A stretch of DNA of 64,000 nt from Avena insularis (Eukaryota > Streptophyta > Magnoliopsida > Poales > Poaceae), in the NCBI GenBank assembly GCA_023614405.1, contig CM042691.1, forward strand, positions 171,092,927 to 171,156,926, read 5' to 3'. The notes under the pieces were generated by a model. It was not told the origin of the DNA and searched no databases. It saw nothing but the letters and a program-made list of their open reading frames with translations. Shown piece after piece: positions 10,501 through 21,572 of the stretch. How positions within the stretch are numbered: the stretch's first letter is position 1; the number at the start of each line of letters is the position of its first letter. Made by a program: the position numbers and the translations under genes.

Positions 10501-11756
10501 ATAAAAACATTTCTAGCCAAACAAAAATATTGCTTATGTGTTAAAAATGCTTTTTGAGTAAAACCTTTGAACCATGATTAGATTTAAACTCTCTGACCCT
10601 AAACACCAAGTTTTGAGATTTAAAAATATATTTGATGAACCCTATAAAATTATTACTTTGCTTAAGGCATTTCCAACAACATAAAATATTGTTTTGGTAT
10701 AAAAATGGTTTATAGGTAAAAACTTTTGCAAATGATTTTAAAATTAAACACTTGACCAGAAAACACTAACATTTGTGTTAAAAAAATATATATTTGGTAA
10801 ACACTATAAATATTCCTTGGATTTAAATCCTTTCTAGCAAAACAAAAATGATTTAAAGTGGCCATTTTTCACTAATTTAATTTGAAATGGTTTTACCACT
10901 TTTGTAAATGACCAATAGGTGTTTTCTAATGTTTATAACCTATTAGAAACCACTTTTCCACATAAAAACAATCTTTGGCATGCTTGCATGCATTGCTTTG
11001 TTTTATTTTTCTATGTGATGATTGCTTCAATGGTAGATTGAAATTGTGCCTTGCTTGATTGAATTGTAGTGACATTTGAAGAGTGTGACTATTGCAAAGA
11101 TCAAGGAGTGAACTTATAATTTCTACCAAAAAGGGAAGTGGTGCTACATACTTTTGTCCTATTATTTTCACTATGCATTAGTGATATTTCTAAGTAGGAC
11201 TTGCATGGAATTTTTGCTAAGTATAAACTATGCCATGGGAAATCCTAGTAGATGAAACCTTAGTAGAATTTTCCTAAGTTAAGATTCCTACTACTATCAT
11301 GCTTAGCTTAGCTAGTAGAAAACAAGGGTGGGTTATATTCATGCTATGGAATATTTCTAAGTCAAAGACTTGTGTTTTGTTTAATAAAACAACTAAGTGA
11401 ATGAATCACCTGGGTGGAATGGAAATAATGGTTTGTGTTGAGTGGTTATGGAAGTCCAGTATGACGGGGAAAACTTGGGCATCACCAAGTCCAGTATACT
11501 GGGAAAAACTTGGTATCTCACCTGTGGAATGCCACCCAGGAACAAAGAGATTTGAGATGTCAAATGTTGAGAAGCTTCTAGTGCAGCCACTTGGCATTAT
11601 GGGCTCTGCCTGGATCATATAGGTTGCAATAACTTAGCCAAATGTACAGTTGGTGGTAGGGGATGATAGGTTGGAACGCGTCCATTCTGGTCTAAGGGAA
11701 GGCTTCTGAAAGATCTTGTCTTAGTGAAACCAAGTCTTGTGGGGAAAGTGCACCAC

Positions 11757-11808
11757 CTCTGCAGAGTGTAAAAATCTAAGTACTTAGCCATGTCCCTGGC
11801 AAAGGACA
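11757..11808 (+). promoter_or_regulatory. Structured LTR block, S1 copy
   Basis: P1 is CTCTGCAGAG (11757-11766). P2 is CTAAGTACTTAG (11776-11787). The H3 stem is TGTCC (11791-11795) with GGACA (11804-11808) and an 8-nt loop. The geometry matches the G1 copies. Confidence 0.6.
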
Positions 11809-11902
11809 ATTTGAGCATCAAGACATGGAAGCTATCAAGAATATCCTCATCCCAATTTTTAAGTTAAAATCTTGTGGTTGAACAATGGTTAAAGGATCAC
11901 CA

Positions 11903-11984
11903 ATTTCTACTGCATTGTAATGAGATAGCCAAATGAGCTATAGTTATTTCTACTGCATTGTAATGAGATAGCCAAATGAGCTAT
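11903..11984 (+). repeat. 39-bp direct duplication in S1
   Basis: Two identical 39-bp units (11903-11941 and 11946-11984) are separated by AGTT. The related N1 LTRs have one copy and about 250-300 bp of extra sequence at this point, so the duplication marks a local rearrangement in S1. Confidence 0.85.
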
Positions 11985-13998
11985 GTAAGATGTAATGAAT
12001 TATTTATTCCTGGTTATAAAGTTGTATTATGACCTTTGTTTATTGATATTACATCTTAACTGTGGATGCTAGATATTGATCCAGGGACTAGCATTGTAAA
12101 CACAGGGATCTTTACCTTTATAAAGGTGGGATCTTACAGCCAGCTCACCCCTTCATCCCCAAACCGCGTGCGCAGACGACACTGTCGCCGCCCGTTTCCC
12201 CCATCACTGCCACGATGAATTCGCTTCAATTCGTGTTGATTGCTCGCGTGACTGCCGCCCTGCCCCATCTACTTAACCCCCTCCTCCTCGCGGCCATTTC
12301 CCCTCACTCGCCACCACCTAATCGCCACTAGGCCGCCCACAATCGAGCTTGCACCACCGCAGCACTGCCCGTCTCCAGCGAACTATTCCGGTGAGTACCC
12401 TGCTCTCCTTTATCCCATGTTCATGCAAGATTGTTCCTTTCTTCCTTGTGCACCTTCCCATGCCATTTGCTTGTCCAAATTTGCCCCAGAACGTCGGCCT
12501 CGTCAAGAACTGCAAGCACCCGAAGCTCCGTCCAACTCCGACGAGGGATTCTGGTAAGATTCGAGCGCTCCTTGCCCTCCGATTCAAACCAGTATGTGTG
12601 TCATGTCCTTGCGCAGCCATAGATGCCGTTCGTTTGCCCTATGGTGACCTAGGTCGCCGCGGACGACTCTGCCAACCCGTGCCCGACGCCAGTGAGGTCT
12701 CCGACGAGCTCCCACGGCCACAACAGCACGCCCCTGTCCAAACCAAGGCCACCTTGAGAATCCTCGTGTCCACGCGAGTCAGGTAAACCTTGCCATCACC
12801 CCCAGCCCCCTCTAGGTTCGTCGGAACATCGCTGGCAGTAGCGCCGCCGCCAGTGCCATCAGCGCCGCTCGCGTATGGTCGCTTGGTCGAGGGCCATTAG
12901 ATCTAAATCGTGCGATGTGGATTAGATCTTTTAGTGAACCGTTTTGTTTAGATCTAGCACGTTGGATATGACTTGATCCAACGGCGCAGAAACGTGATCC
13001 ACGTGAAGCGGTACGGGCCAATCAGGCACAACCACGTGTCTGGCTGTTTGATTTAAAATCCAGATTTGAATCTATTAGGGATTTAAACTTGTAAAATTCA
13101 TATCTTTTGATATGTTTGTCCAAAAATTACAAATAATATATCATTGGATTCAGAAAAATAAACCCTACACTTATGTGTCCTTGAATAAGAATTTTGCTTC
13201 AATAAAAATAGGATTATTTGCAGAACCAATTATAGGCTTATTTTGACTATATAGAATGTTTAGAAAATTGTTTTAGAGCAAAACTTGTTTAATTTAAACT
13301 TTAGAAAGTTTACCTTGTGTTCAGTACTGTTTTTTTGACTTGTTTAGTGTAGAAAATCATTCCATTGCATTTGCATGCATTCATATATATTTTTGTTTGA
13401 ATATTTGAATGTGAATTTGGTGTTATGATTTTATGTGTTGATTTTGGTGATAGTGGTGATTGTGATTGTGAGTACTTTTGATACTCTCCCAACTATCAAG
13501 GCAAGTGGTGCTTCATATATTTTGTACTATTATTTTGACTATGCATTAGTGATATTTTGAGTAGTACTTGCATGGAAATTTTTGCTAAGTATAAACTATG
13601 TTGTGCCTTGGGAAATCCTAGTAGTTTTAGCCTTAGTAGGTTATTCCCTAAGTTCATAAAACTTGTTATGTTATGAGAATTTGCTATGAGAATTTGCTAA
13701 GTCTATGACTTGTGTTTTTTTATTAATAAAACAACTATGTGAATGAATCACCTAGGTGGAATGGTATGGTTGGTTTATGTGGAGGGGTTACACAAGGCCC
13801 ATGTCTATGGTTTACCTTGTGTATCACACTTGTGGATTGCCACCCAGGAACAAAGGGATGTGAGATGTTTAGTGTTGAGAAGCTTGTAGTGCAACCACAT
13901 AGGTTGCAAGAACTTATCCAGATGGACAGTTGGTGGTAGGGTGATAGGATGGAACGCGTCCATGGTGGTCTAAGGGAATGCTTCTGAAAAGTGCACCA

Positions 13999-14050
13999 CC
14001 TATCGAGAGGGTAAAACCTAAGTACTTAGTCGTGTCCCCGACAATGGACA
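13999..14050 (+). promoter_or_regulatory. Structured LTR block, G1 3' copy
   Basis: P1 has decayed by one position (CCTATCGAGAGG, 13999-14010). P2 is CTAAGTACTTAG (14018-14029). The H3 stem is TGTCC (14033-14037) with GGACA (14046-14050); its 8-nt loop differs from the 5' copy but has the same length. Confidence 0.55.
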
Positions 14051-14704
14051 ATTTGAGTATCAAAGACATTGAAGCAATCAAGGATCTCCTCATCCCAATT
14101 TCTAAGTTAAAAGTTTGTGGTTGAATAAGGGTAAAGGTTCACCAATGTCTATTGGTGGTTCCTTGGGTGTTTTGACAAACAAAAACTTTTTTCAACTAAT
14201 AAGGAAAACCTTATTTTGAGCAAAGAAAGCCTAAGCTACACTTAGCCAAATTCATATAGATGTAAGATACTACTATTCTACTATGGTATCACTTGCCAAT
14301 ACAATTCCAAATGTATAGACCCACTGTGGCTATAACTTATGATGCTGCAGGTTACTCTGATGGAGATTAGGGTTGTGAGTCTACACTCAGCATGCTTGCC
14401 TGTGGCACATGAAGATGAAGACTTATAGTTATTTACTTTATTTTATGAACTCTATGTATTAGCCTTGGGCTATTGAGTTGTAAATACTATGTTATCTCTG
14501 GAATGACGATGTAATAACGACCTTTGTATCTGTGTACTTCATCTTAAACCATGGATGCTAGCATTTGATCCAGGGACTAGCATTGAAATCATAGGGACCT
14601 TTACCTTAAAAGATGCGGTCTTACAAAACATGTATAGCGTCTCGAGTGCAAATATTTGGGAGGTTGTTTCTGTTAATGGTGGTAGGGACTTCTAACAGAC
14701 GAAG

Positions 14705-14977
14705 ATGTCCACCATTCAGAACCCAACCATTCGCTACTTTGCTATGTTTCTTGCTAACACTTTGTTAGGAAGAGGAGATACTGGTTCGATGGCCAATGCA
14801 GACATGGCCATGATCACCAAGGTGCTCTTCCCTAATGCGCCGCAGAGTCCCACTCCTGCAGCTCTATTCCTCCAGCACCTCCGCCACCAGAGCAACAACA
14901 TGAAAGGTGATATTCATATCGGTGGAATGGTAACCCACCTAATCCATGCCCTTGAAATTGCAATTCCTATTGCATAA
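14705..14977 (+). pseudogene. A1 Athila-type gag fragment
   Basis: This is a 90-residue open frame. The segment IRYFAMFLANTLLGRGDTGSM and the later GDIHIGGMVTHLIHALEI resemble the C-terminal part of the large ORF1/gag protein of grass Athila elements (family knowledge from memory). It ends at a TAA, and the frame changes before the protease fragment. There is no zinc knuckle, as is common in Athila gag. It is only a fragment and cannot function. Confidence 0.5.
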
Positions 14978-15149
14978 CCTGTTGATGGCTCCATACTTAT
15001 GGATGTCAGATATGTAACTGCTTGTGGCTTCCTCGGTGTTTACCGAGTTAACAGGAGGCTCCAAGCCTATAAATTTGGTTAGCTTAATGATGTGCAGGAT
15101 GGTTAGGTGCCACTTCCTTGCCCACAAGCGTTTGAGGTTCAGGGAAGGG

Positions 15150-15740
15150 ACCACTGGTGAAGGAAAGGTAAAAGCTAAGGAAGTTTGTAAACCTATTCTC
15201 CCTTGTACCTTTGGTGAATCTTCTTATTATGGCCTCTATGATATAGGAACAACTGTTAATGTAATCCCATATTATTTTTATCTGAAAATTCAAAATGAAC
15301 TTGCCCCAACTGAATTAGAGGATAATGATATGATAATAATGCTTGCAGATAAAACACTCAGAATCCCTACGAGAATAATTAGAGATGTCCCAATCTGTAT
15401 TGGACAATACAATTACCCCATTGATTTTGTACTTGTTGATATGAATACTAATTTTTACTCTCCAATTGTTTTTAGAAGAACTTTCTTGAACACTATAGGA
15501 GAGAACAATATAATGAATGCAAGAAAGAAACTATATCTCTCAAGTTTGGTGAAGAGAAAATGGACTTTTATTTTTCTAAATTCCAACATAAGCCGGCCAT
15601 CGAGGATTTGGACGAATATGATTATGGGAAAGAAGAGGAACGTAATATCATTAGTCTTGCATCTGTAGTCATTGAAACTTCCAGTGATGATTTAGCAAGG
15701 AGTTTAGTTGTTAACGATAATTCCTCAAGATATAGATAAG
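15150..15740 (+). pseudogene. A1 Athila-type protease, broken
   Basis: The region reads LYDIGTTVNVIPYYFY, corresponding to the D-L-G-A active-site segment of Athila proteases with Leu-Gly altered to Ile-Gly. It continues through IMLADKTLRIPT and YPIDFVLVDM to the family's terminal G-R-P-F-L segment, here FRRTFLNTIG. After about 15515 the frame shifts; an acidic tail (IEDLDEYDYGKEEE) is readable in another frame to about 15738. The protease would process the polyprotein. The frameshift and several changed motif residues indicate a pseudogene. Confidence 0.68.
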
Positions 15741-15799
15741 ATATAAATGGATGATTATCCTGACTCCACACCAGAGGTGGATCCCGAGATGAATCAAAA

Positions 15800-16660
15800 T
15801 TATGAAGAACCTATAAAAAAGGGGATGAGGAACCTCCACCCCCTACACTCAAAACCTTACCCATGGAATTAAAATATATGTTTCTTGATGAAACCAATAT
15901 TTTCCCTATTATTATAACTTCTAACCTTGTAGAAAAACAATGGGAAAAATTGATGATGGTTCTCAGGATGCGTCGAAATGCTCATGGTATTCGATGAGCG
16001 ACTTGAAGGGGATTTTTCGCTCGATAGCAACTCATAGAATATTTATGGAAGAAGGAGCTCTACCGGTTTCATATTTTCAGAGGTGACTAAAACCTCATAT
16101 GAAAGAAGAGGTGAGGAAGGAAGTAGTATGTCTATTAGATGCAAGAATCATATTTCATGTGGAGGAAAGTGAATGGATGAGTCATGTTCATTGTGTCCCT
16201 AAGAAAGGTGGGCTTACGGTTGTCCAAAATGAACACAATGAGTTGGTACCAACTAGAACCGTTATTGGTCGTATGATGTTCATTGATTATAGAAAACTTA
16301 ATAAGGAAACTAGAAATGATCATTGCCCTTTACCATTTATAGATCAAACTTTAGAGAGGCTTGCTATGCATTCTCATTTTTGCTACCTAGACGGTTACTC
16401 CGGTTTTTATCAAATTGTTGTTAACCCTGATGATCTATTAAATATAACATTCACTTGTCCTTTTGGGTTATATGCTTATCATTGTATGCCTTTTGGTCTT
16501 TGCAATGCCCCTGCCACCTTCCAAACATGCATGACTACTACATTTGTTGATTATGTTGAAAGTATTATGGAAGTCTTCATGGACAATTTTTCTGTTCACG
16601 GAACTTCATTTAATCACTGTCTTCATAAACTTCATAAAGTTTTGTAGAGATGTGAAGATG
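15800..16660 (+). pseudogene. A1 Athila-type reverse transcriptase, catalytic Asp changed
   Basis: A proline-rich linker (EEPPPPTLKTLP) and a pre-RT segment lead, through TGA and TAG stops, to an open frame at 16099-16647. This carries CVPKKGGLTVV, FIDYRKLNKETRND, the PLPFIDQ segment, LDGYSGFYQI and MPFGLCNAPATFQ. The polymerase box is VFMDNFSV where the family has F-M-D-D, so the second catalytic aspartate is Asn. A TAG follows at 16645-16647. The motif set is strongly Athila-like. The copy is inactive. Confidence 0.8.
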
Positions 16661-17353
16661 CTAACCTAGTCTTGAATTAGGAAATGTCACTTTATGGTTC
16701 AAGAAGGTATAGTACTTGGTCACAAAATTTCAGGTAAAGGTATATAAGTTGATAAAGCGAAGATTGAAGCAATAGAAAGGCTTCTCCCTCCTCGAGATGT
16801 AAAAAGTATTAGGAGTTTCTTAAACCATGCTGGATTTTATAGAAGGTTCGTTAGAATTTCTCTAAAACTACTAGACCTTTAACCAACCTCGTACAAAAAG
16901 ACGTTGCTTTTAATTTTGATGAAAACCTCCTTACTACTTTCAACATATTAAACCAAGCTCTTATTGAATCTCCTGTTATAAAACCACCTAATTAGAATAA
17001 ACTTTTTGATCTTTTCTATGAGGCTAGCCACAAAGCTATTGGAGCAATTATTTGCCAGTATGATGGTGATGAACTCAATATCATTCATCATGCTAGTAGA
17101 ACCTTAAATGGCGCGCTCAAAAGAATTACCCCATGGCAGCGAATGAATTATTTGCTGGTTTTCTCTTGTGATAAATTTAGATATTATATTATTGATTCTA
17201 AGGTAAGGGTGCACACTGATTGTACTAGCTTGAAATAAATTCTTGAAAGGACCGACGTTAAGCCAAGGATGATCCATTGGACTCTACTTTTTCAAGAATT
17301 TGATTTAAAGATTCTCCAAAAAGGAAGAACCGGAGGACGTGCCCATGGATATT
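16661..17353 (+). pseudogene. A1 RNase H remnant
   Basis: Pieces in shifting frames are GIVLGHKISGKGI, IEAIERLLPPRDVKSIRSFL, NHAGFYRRF, then a badly degraded RNase H with a final EEPEDVPMDIE tail just before 17353. Many stops are present. Identity rests on order and on the well-preserved RT-to-RNase H connection motif. Confidence 0.62.
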
Positions 17354-17830
17354 GAGTAAATAGAACCACCCAAACTAGTGTCATCCATGTGCATACCCCC
17401 GGGAACTATAACTCTAAAAATAAAATTTTCAATTTCTCTTTGCAATGGATTTAGCAACTTCTTGCGACCAACCTTGTTCAAAGGGAAAAAGAAAAAAGTG
17501 GATTCAGAAATTAAAAGGAGATGAAGGTAGTCAAATAAACTCATTTCTTTTTGATGAACAAGATATTTGAAACCTTGATCCATCTTTGTTCTAGATGTTG
17601 TTTTTCCTTTCCTATTTGTATTTTTGGATTCCTTATGTTTTCCCCAGGTCACTGCTAGTCTTACGAGGTTGGTACGGGCGGACACTACTCGTTAAGCTGC
17701 CAGTACCCCTGGTGCATTCTCAAGAGTTTCGGTACGAACGCACCGTATGGGCACATCCACCCATATGGCAGGTGATTCTTAGCAATTTTTATTGTTTTGA
17801 ACTTTAAGGACATTTGAATCATTCTTAGTG
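17354..17830. other. Unassigned 480-bp stretch
   Basis: I recognise no gene here. A 126-residue minus-strand frame (17305-17685) overlaps it but carries no motif I can name. Around 17665-17775 there are short phrases built on GTACGGGCG and GCCCAT that resemble 62420-62465 near the window end, which hints at a shared unclassified LTR family. Confidence 0.3.
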
Positions 17831-17989
17831 TGATTGGTTCATCCTATCACTAAGCAAAGTTTGATTGTGCTACCAAGTCTGTTATCCCGGTGCACTCTCT
17901 TCGGTCAAAGAGTTAGGCTTATGCCAAAACTCTGAGATTATGTCTTCTTGCCTTACCAAGCAAGTTTCCTCTCGAACTAAATTACATAC

Positions 17990-18620
17990 CGGTGATCCAT
18001 GATATTCTAGATGTCTACTAGAAGTATCACCATGTTGTCGCATGACCGTGTTGTAAAGTTCTTGAGCAAGAAAGTTCTATGAACTGCTCTCTTCTCCAAG
18101 GATCCATACTGGATACCCTTGAACAAGTTGGTTGAGCTTAAACAACAACTTGGAGAGTTGTAAGACAAAAGTTCTATCTGACTCAGTTCCTTCTTAAAGG
18201 GATGTCTAGTTACATTCATGCTGGAGTAAGATAGCATTTCCTTTGTGGATATGTTATCTTTCCCCACCTTTGATTTGATTTGGGTTATCATCAAATCAAA
18301 CTCAGTTTCAAGGACTATCTTGATGGTGTTTCTACTTGTGATGTTTCACTTGAGTACATTTTCATGTTCTTTGGTCTCACCAGTATTCTTGCTTTGTCCA
18401 TGCCACATATGAGTTCATCTTCTTGGAGTGTCTCGATAAGTTTGTTGTTGACCCCATCAACAATATCCTTATCTTCTCCCTATTAGATTAGATTCATATG
18501 GAACAATTGGCATTAATGTTGGAAACTTTTGAGAACCATCTTCGAGTCATCTCGAAGTATGTGTTCTGGATGTTAGTAGCAACCTTCTCTGATTCACATG
18601 TAATTGTTGAAAGATATCGT
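17990..18620 (+). pseudogene. G2 reverse transcriptase remnant
   Basis: Landmarks recovered across frames are PYWIPLNKLVELKQQL (the P-Y-R-M segment before RT), GYHQIKLSFKDYLDG (the G-Y-H-Q-I-K segment), MFFGLTSILA (the S-F-G-L-T-N-A segment), then a run equivalent to the F-V-V-F-I-D-D box with changed residues (around 18435-18475) and an HMEQL tail. Every motif is altered and several stops intervene. Order and spacing still fit a Tekay-type RT. Confidence 0.6.
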
Positions 18621-19062
18621 CATGAATTCGAGTAGAGTTAACTATGTTCCTTAAGGACACATGTGTGTTTTATTGTTGGTACTTTATATGTGTGAAGTTG
18701 TCTTTTGGCAAGTTGCTAATACATGAGTCTAGCAATCTAGCTCATCTTTTTGAGCTTGACACTGTAGTCCATATCTTGAGACTCTAGTAACTTTACCTTC
18801 GTGGTAAATGTTGCAAACTTTCTATCTGGACATGCTGAGTCTGAAGTATCATTTCACCTAACCAGAGCTGAATCTCAAGCAGCAACGATGGTTGGTATTC
18901 CTCAAGGTTATGACATAGGTTTCTTTGTAAGTTCGGCAAGATTGATGTAATGGTTGGCATACTTACCTGAAAGACCTTTTGTCATATTCCCTCAAATCAG
19001 CAATAACAACCACTCTCCATGAGGCTTCTTCTATGATTTATTATAGGAGTTGTGCTTATAGT
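18621..19062 (+). pseudogene. G2 RNase H remnant
   Basis: Only weak traces remain, chiefly around 18870-18990, where RRWLVFLK aligns with the family's [11 protein letters not shown] segment that precedes the end of RNase H. The region is full of stops. It ends at the SIRE-like solo LTR insertion (19063). Confidence 0.4.
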
Positions 19063-21572
19063 TGAAAGGATACAGATGTCGCCTAGAGGGGGGGTGAATA
19101 GGCGATTAAAACTTTTCCTAGAGTGGCTCAACAAAGGCGGAATAAAACTAGTGTTTACTTTGTTAAGCACAACCTAGAACAACTAAGGTTCACCTATGTG
19201 CACCAACAACTTATGCTAAGCAATACAAGCAACAAAGTGATAGCAAGATATATATTACTTCAAGCATGAAGGCTATCACAATGTAAAGTGCATAAGTAAA
19301 GAGCTCGGGTATAGAGATAACCGAGGCACGCGGGGACACCGATATTTTACCGAGTTCCTCCCAACATGGAGTACGTCTCGTTTGGAGAGGGGGTGGTATC
19401 AAACCACCAACGCCACAAAAGGCCTCCCTTATTCTCCGGTGAATCTCACCCCAACGGGATCGATCCACGCTTCCACTATCGGTGCACTTGTTGGTGGCAA
19501 CCGGAACCTCTCACAAGGTTGGGGTATAACTCCACAACTTAATTGGAGGCTCCCAACAAACGCCACAAAAGGCCTCAACAAATTTCACCAAGGCTACAAT
19601 GCCACCAAGGCCACAAAACCGTCTAGGGTTCCAAGAACCCAAGAGGGACAAGCTCCAATGAGCAATTCAAACCAAATCCTCCGAGGAGAACTCAAACCGA
19701 TGCAACAAATGCAAATGGCAAGAACATCACAAAGATGCTCAAATCCCTCACTCTCAAGTTCTAACAAAGCTACTAAAGCTATTGGGGGAACAAGAGAGGA
19801 GGAATCAAAGAGAGACATAAAATCCCCCAAAATCTAGACCCCGAAAGATACACTCACAAAGAGATGTTTTGGTTTGGTCAAAATATAGATCTAGATCTCC
19901 TTCAACAACCCCTCAAATATTTGCAAGAATCAATGGAGGGGTGTGTAGAAATCAAGCTTAAAGAGTAGAGCAAATGGGGACAAAGCTTGAACAAGAAAAG
20001 GAGGAAGAAGTTACCCTAAATGAAAATGGACAAAAGACATAAATAGGGCTAGCCAAAATATGATCGTTGAGGTCTTTTTCTAGACGGTCCGGTAGTACCG
20101 AAAAAACCCGGTACTACCGTACCATGCGAGCACAGCCAGGAAAAAAAGGCAGGGGACCAGGCGAGCGAGCGAGCGAGCTGAGAAGAGAAGGCAGCAGCGG
20201 GACTGGGCCATGGCGGGGCAGAGTAGCTGAGCATGGGTCCTACGGCCAGCAGCAAAGCAAGCGCGCAGCAGCCGTACAGTGCGCATGCGCGAGCAGCCAG
20301 GGAGCAGCAGCAGCTGTAGCGCAGTATAGCTCGGCATGCAAGCAGCGGCAAACGCGGCAGCAGCGCACGCGTGCGCGCAGCCAGCTCAGCAGCTAGCACA
20401 GCGCAGTAGCTAGGCACGCACGCAGCAAGCGCAGCAGCGGCGGCGGGCCCAGCGGCCAGCGGCGTGGGAGCGGGGCGGGTAGGCGCGCGCGGGCGCGCAT
20501 GCAGCGGCGCATGCAGCAGCGCGGCAGCTGCGGGCCCAGCTGCGGGCGGCGCACGCGAGCACGCGCAACAGCGCCAGGGTCAATGCGGGGCAGGCAGGTG
20601 CGTGCAGGCGGGCGAGCGGAAATCGAGACGCGCGGAAGAAAAACTGGGCCGATGAATCTAGATCTAGATCTGGAAAATATCTGGGTATTTTTCTTGGGCC
20701 GGCCGGTAGTACCGGCCCATCCAGGCGGTACTACCGCAAAAAGGTATCTAGCGAGGCAGAGAGAAAATGGGCTTTTAGGCCCGGGCGGTAGTACCGACCC
20801 GTCCGGACGGGTCGGTACTACCGCTCGGCCCAGAAAACAGACAAACAGACAAATATTCAAACGACAATAACTTTTGACTGGAAGCTCCGATTGACCCGAT
20901 TCAAATTGCGTTGGATAGAGGGAAACAAGGGCTTCCCAATAAAAGGTGGAAATATTGATTATCACCAAGTGAGAAAGTATCAAGTAGAATAATGTGATAT
21001 ACCTCACTTGGTGAAAAACCGAAAAGCCGCATAAATCAAAATCGCAACAAGATATATATAGGAGATACGATTTTGATGAACAGGAGCTTGTTATGGAGGT
21101 TACCACAAGCTCTATATCCTCACATGGATAAGACCAAATAACAACCAAATACGATGATGAAAGTATGCAAAGGTTTGAGCTCTCTCCGAACGATGTGACC
21201 GAATTACTCATACGAGAGCCCCTCTTGATAGTATAGTTATCTATCCTAAACCCGGTCTCACACACACAACGTGAGACCGGCAAAAGGGAAAACCTATCAA
21301 GATTATACCTTTGCCTTGAGCATTCCACTTGAGCTCGATGTAGACGATCTCGACCTTCTCAAGATGGAACGCCTTTCTTAATTCCTCATCATCGACCTCG
21401 CATATTGGGCTTGCCCAACATATCTTCTTTGCATTTCATCGACCTTGAAGCCAACACATGCTCCAAGCGATGCCAATGGACAAATCCTACAAGTATAACT
21501 TAATACACACATTAGTCCATAAAGATTGTCATTAATTACCAAAACCACACATGGGGCCCAACATGTTCTTTC
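19063..21572 (-). mobile_element. Solo LTR of a SIRE/Maximus-like Ty1-copia family (2510 bp)
   Basis: On the minus strand the unit starts TGAAAGAACATGTTGGGC and ends CTGTATCCTTTCA, with terminal TGAAAG/CTTTCA inverted ends. The flanks ATAGT (19058-19062) and ATGGT (21573-21577) match at 4 of 5 positions and fit an aged target duplication. The minus-strand end, CACCCCCCCTCTAGGCGAC, and the dispersed GGTAGTACCG motifs are typical of grass Maximus-type LTRs as I remember them. The GC-rich middle (20130-20660) yields long spurious open frames. G2 coding remnants continue on both sides. Confidence 0.8.
20785..20824. repeat. Perfect 40-bp palindrome in the SIRE-like LTR
   Basis: Left arm GCGGTAGTACCGACCCGTCC (20785-20804) is followed without a spacer by its exact reverse complement (20805-20824). 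Shorter inverted GGTAGTACCG/CGGTACTACC pairs occur at about 20090-20120 and 20704-20736 in the same LTR. Confidence 0.95.

Larger units (their letters stand above)
8013..12138 (+). mobile_element. S1: solo LTR of a Tekay-like gypsy family (4126 bp)
   Basis: The sequence begins TGTCACATCCC and ends ATCTTACA. It is flanked by perfect GCCAG duplications at 8008-8012 and 12139-12143, with no interior. This is the signature of an insertion later reduced by LTR-LTR recombination. It is the same LTR family as N1 at 38456-48452, which lies on the opposite strand. Composition goes from AT-rich (8013-9130) through a GC-rich stretch (about 9150-10170) to AT-rich again. Open frames inside the GC-rich part are not genes. 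Confidence 0.93.
1..14625 (+). mobile_element. G1: Tekay/Del-like Ty3-gypsy chromovirus LTR retrotransposon, 5' truncated by window edge
   Basis: The order is 5' LTR end (1-1431), methionine-type primer site, two leader ORFs, gag, protease, RT, RNase H, integrase, chromodomain, purine tract, then 3' LTR (7566-14625). Bases 1-1431 realign with 13247-14625, so these are the two LTRs. Integrase downstream of RNase H marks Ty3-gypsy, and the terminal chromodomain with a long LTR beginning TGTAACATCCC points to the Tekay/Del chromovirus lineage (family knowledge from memory). The coding region has many stops and frameshifts, so this copy is not autonomous. The 3' LTR is split by the S1 solo LTR. 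The target duplication cannot be checked because the 5' end is outside the window. Confidence 0.9.
7566..14625 (+). repeat. G1 3' LTR, split by solo LTR S1
   Basis: The LTR begins TGTAACATCCCAAATT at 7566 and ends TCTTACA at 14625. Removing the S1 insertion (8013-12138 plus one 5-bp duplication) leaves an LTR of about 2.9 kb. Its right part (13247-14625) aligns with the 5' LTR. Bases 12144-13020 are a GC-rich segment that gives spurious open frames. It contains the structured block at 13999-14050. Confidence 0.85.
14626..17353 (+). mobile_element. A1: Athila-like gypsy remnant (gag to RNase H)
   Basis: Downstream of G1, fragments of gag, protease, linker, RT and RNase H occur in the right order on the + strand with Athila-type motifs. 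No LTR or primer site is seen. The left end is the G1 insertion point, so the rest of A1 probably lies before this window. The right end fades out near 17353. Confidence 0.75.

Noticed and set aside
17305..17685. 126-residue minus-strand frame
   Set aside because: I cannot match it to any family. It overlaps the end of the + strand A1 RNase H remnant.
20393..21328. 311-residue minus-strand open frame, the longest on its strand here
   Set aside because: It lies inside a SIRE-like LTR. The open frame comes from a GC-rich, Arg/Ala/Leu-coding patch with overlapping frames on both strands and no motif.
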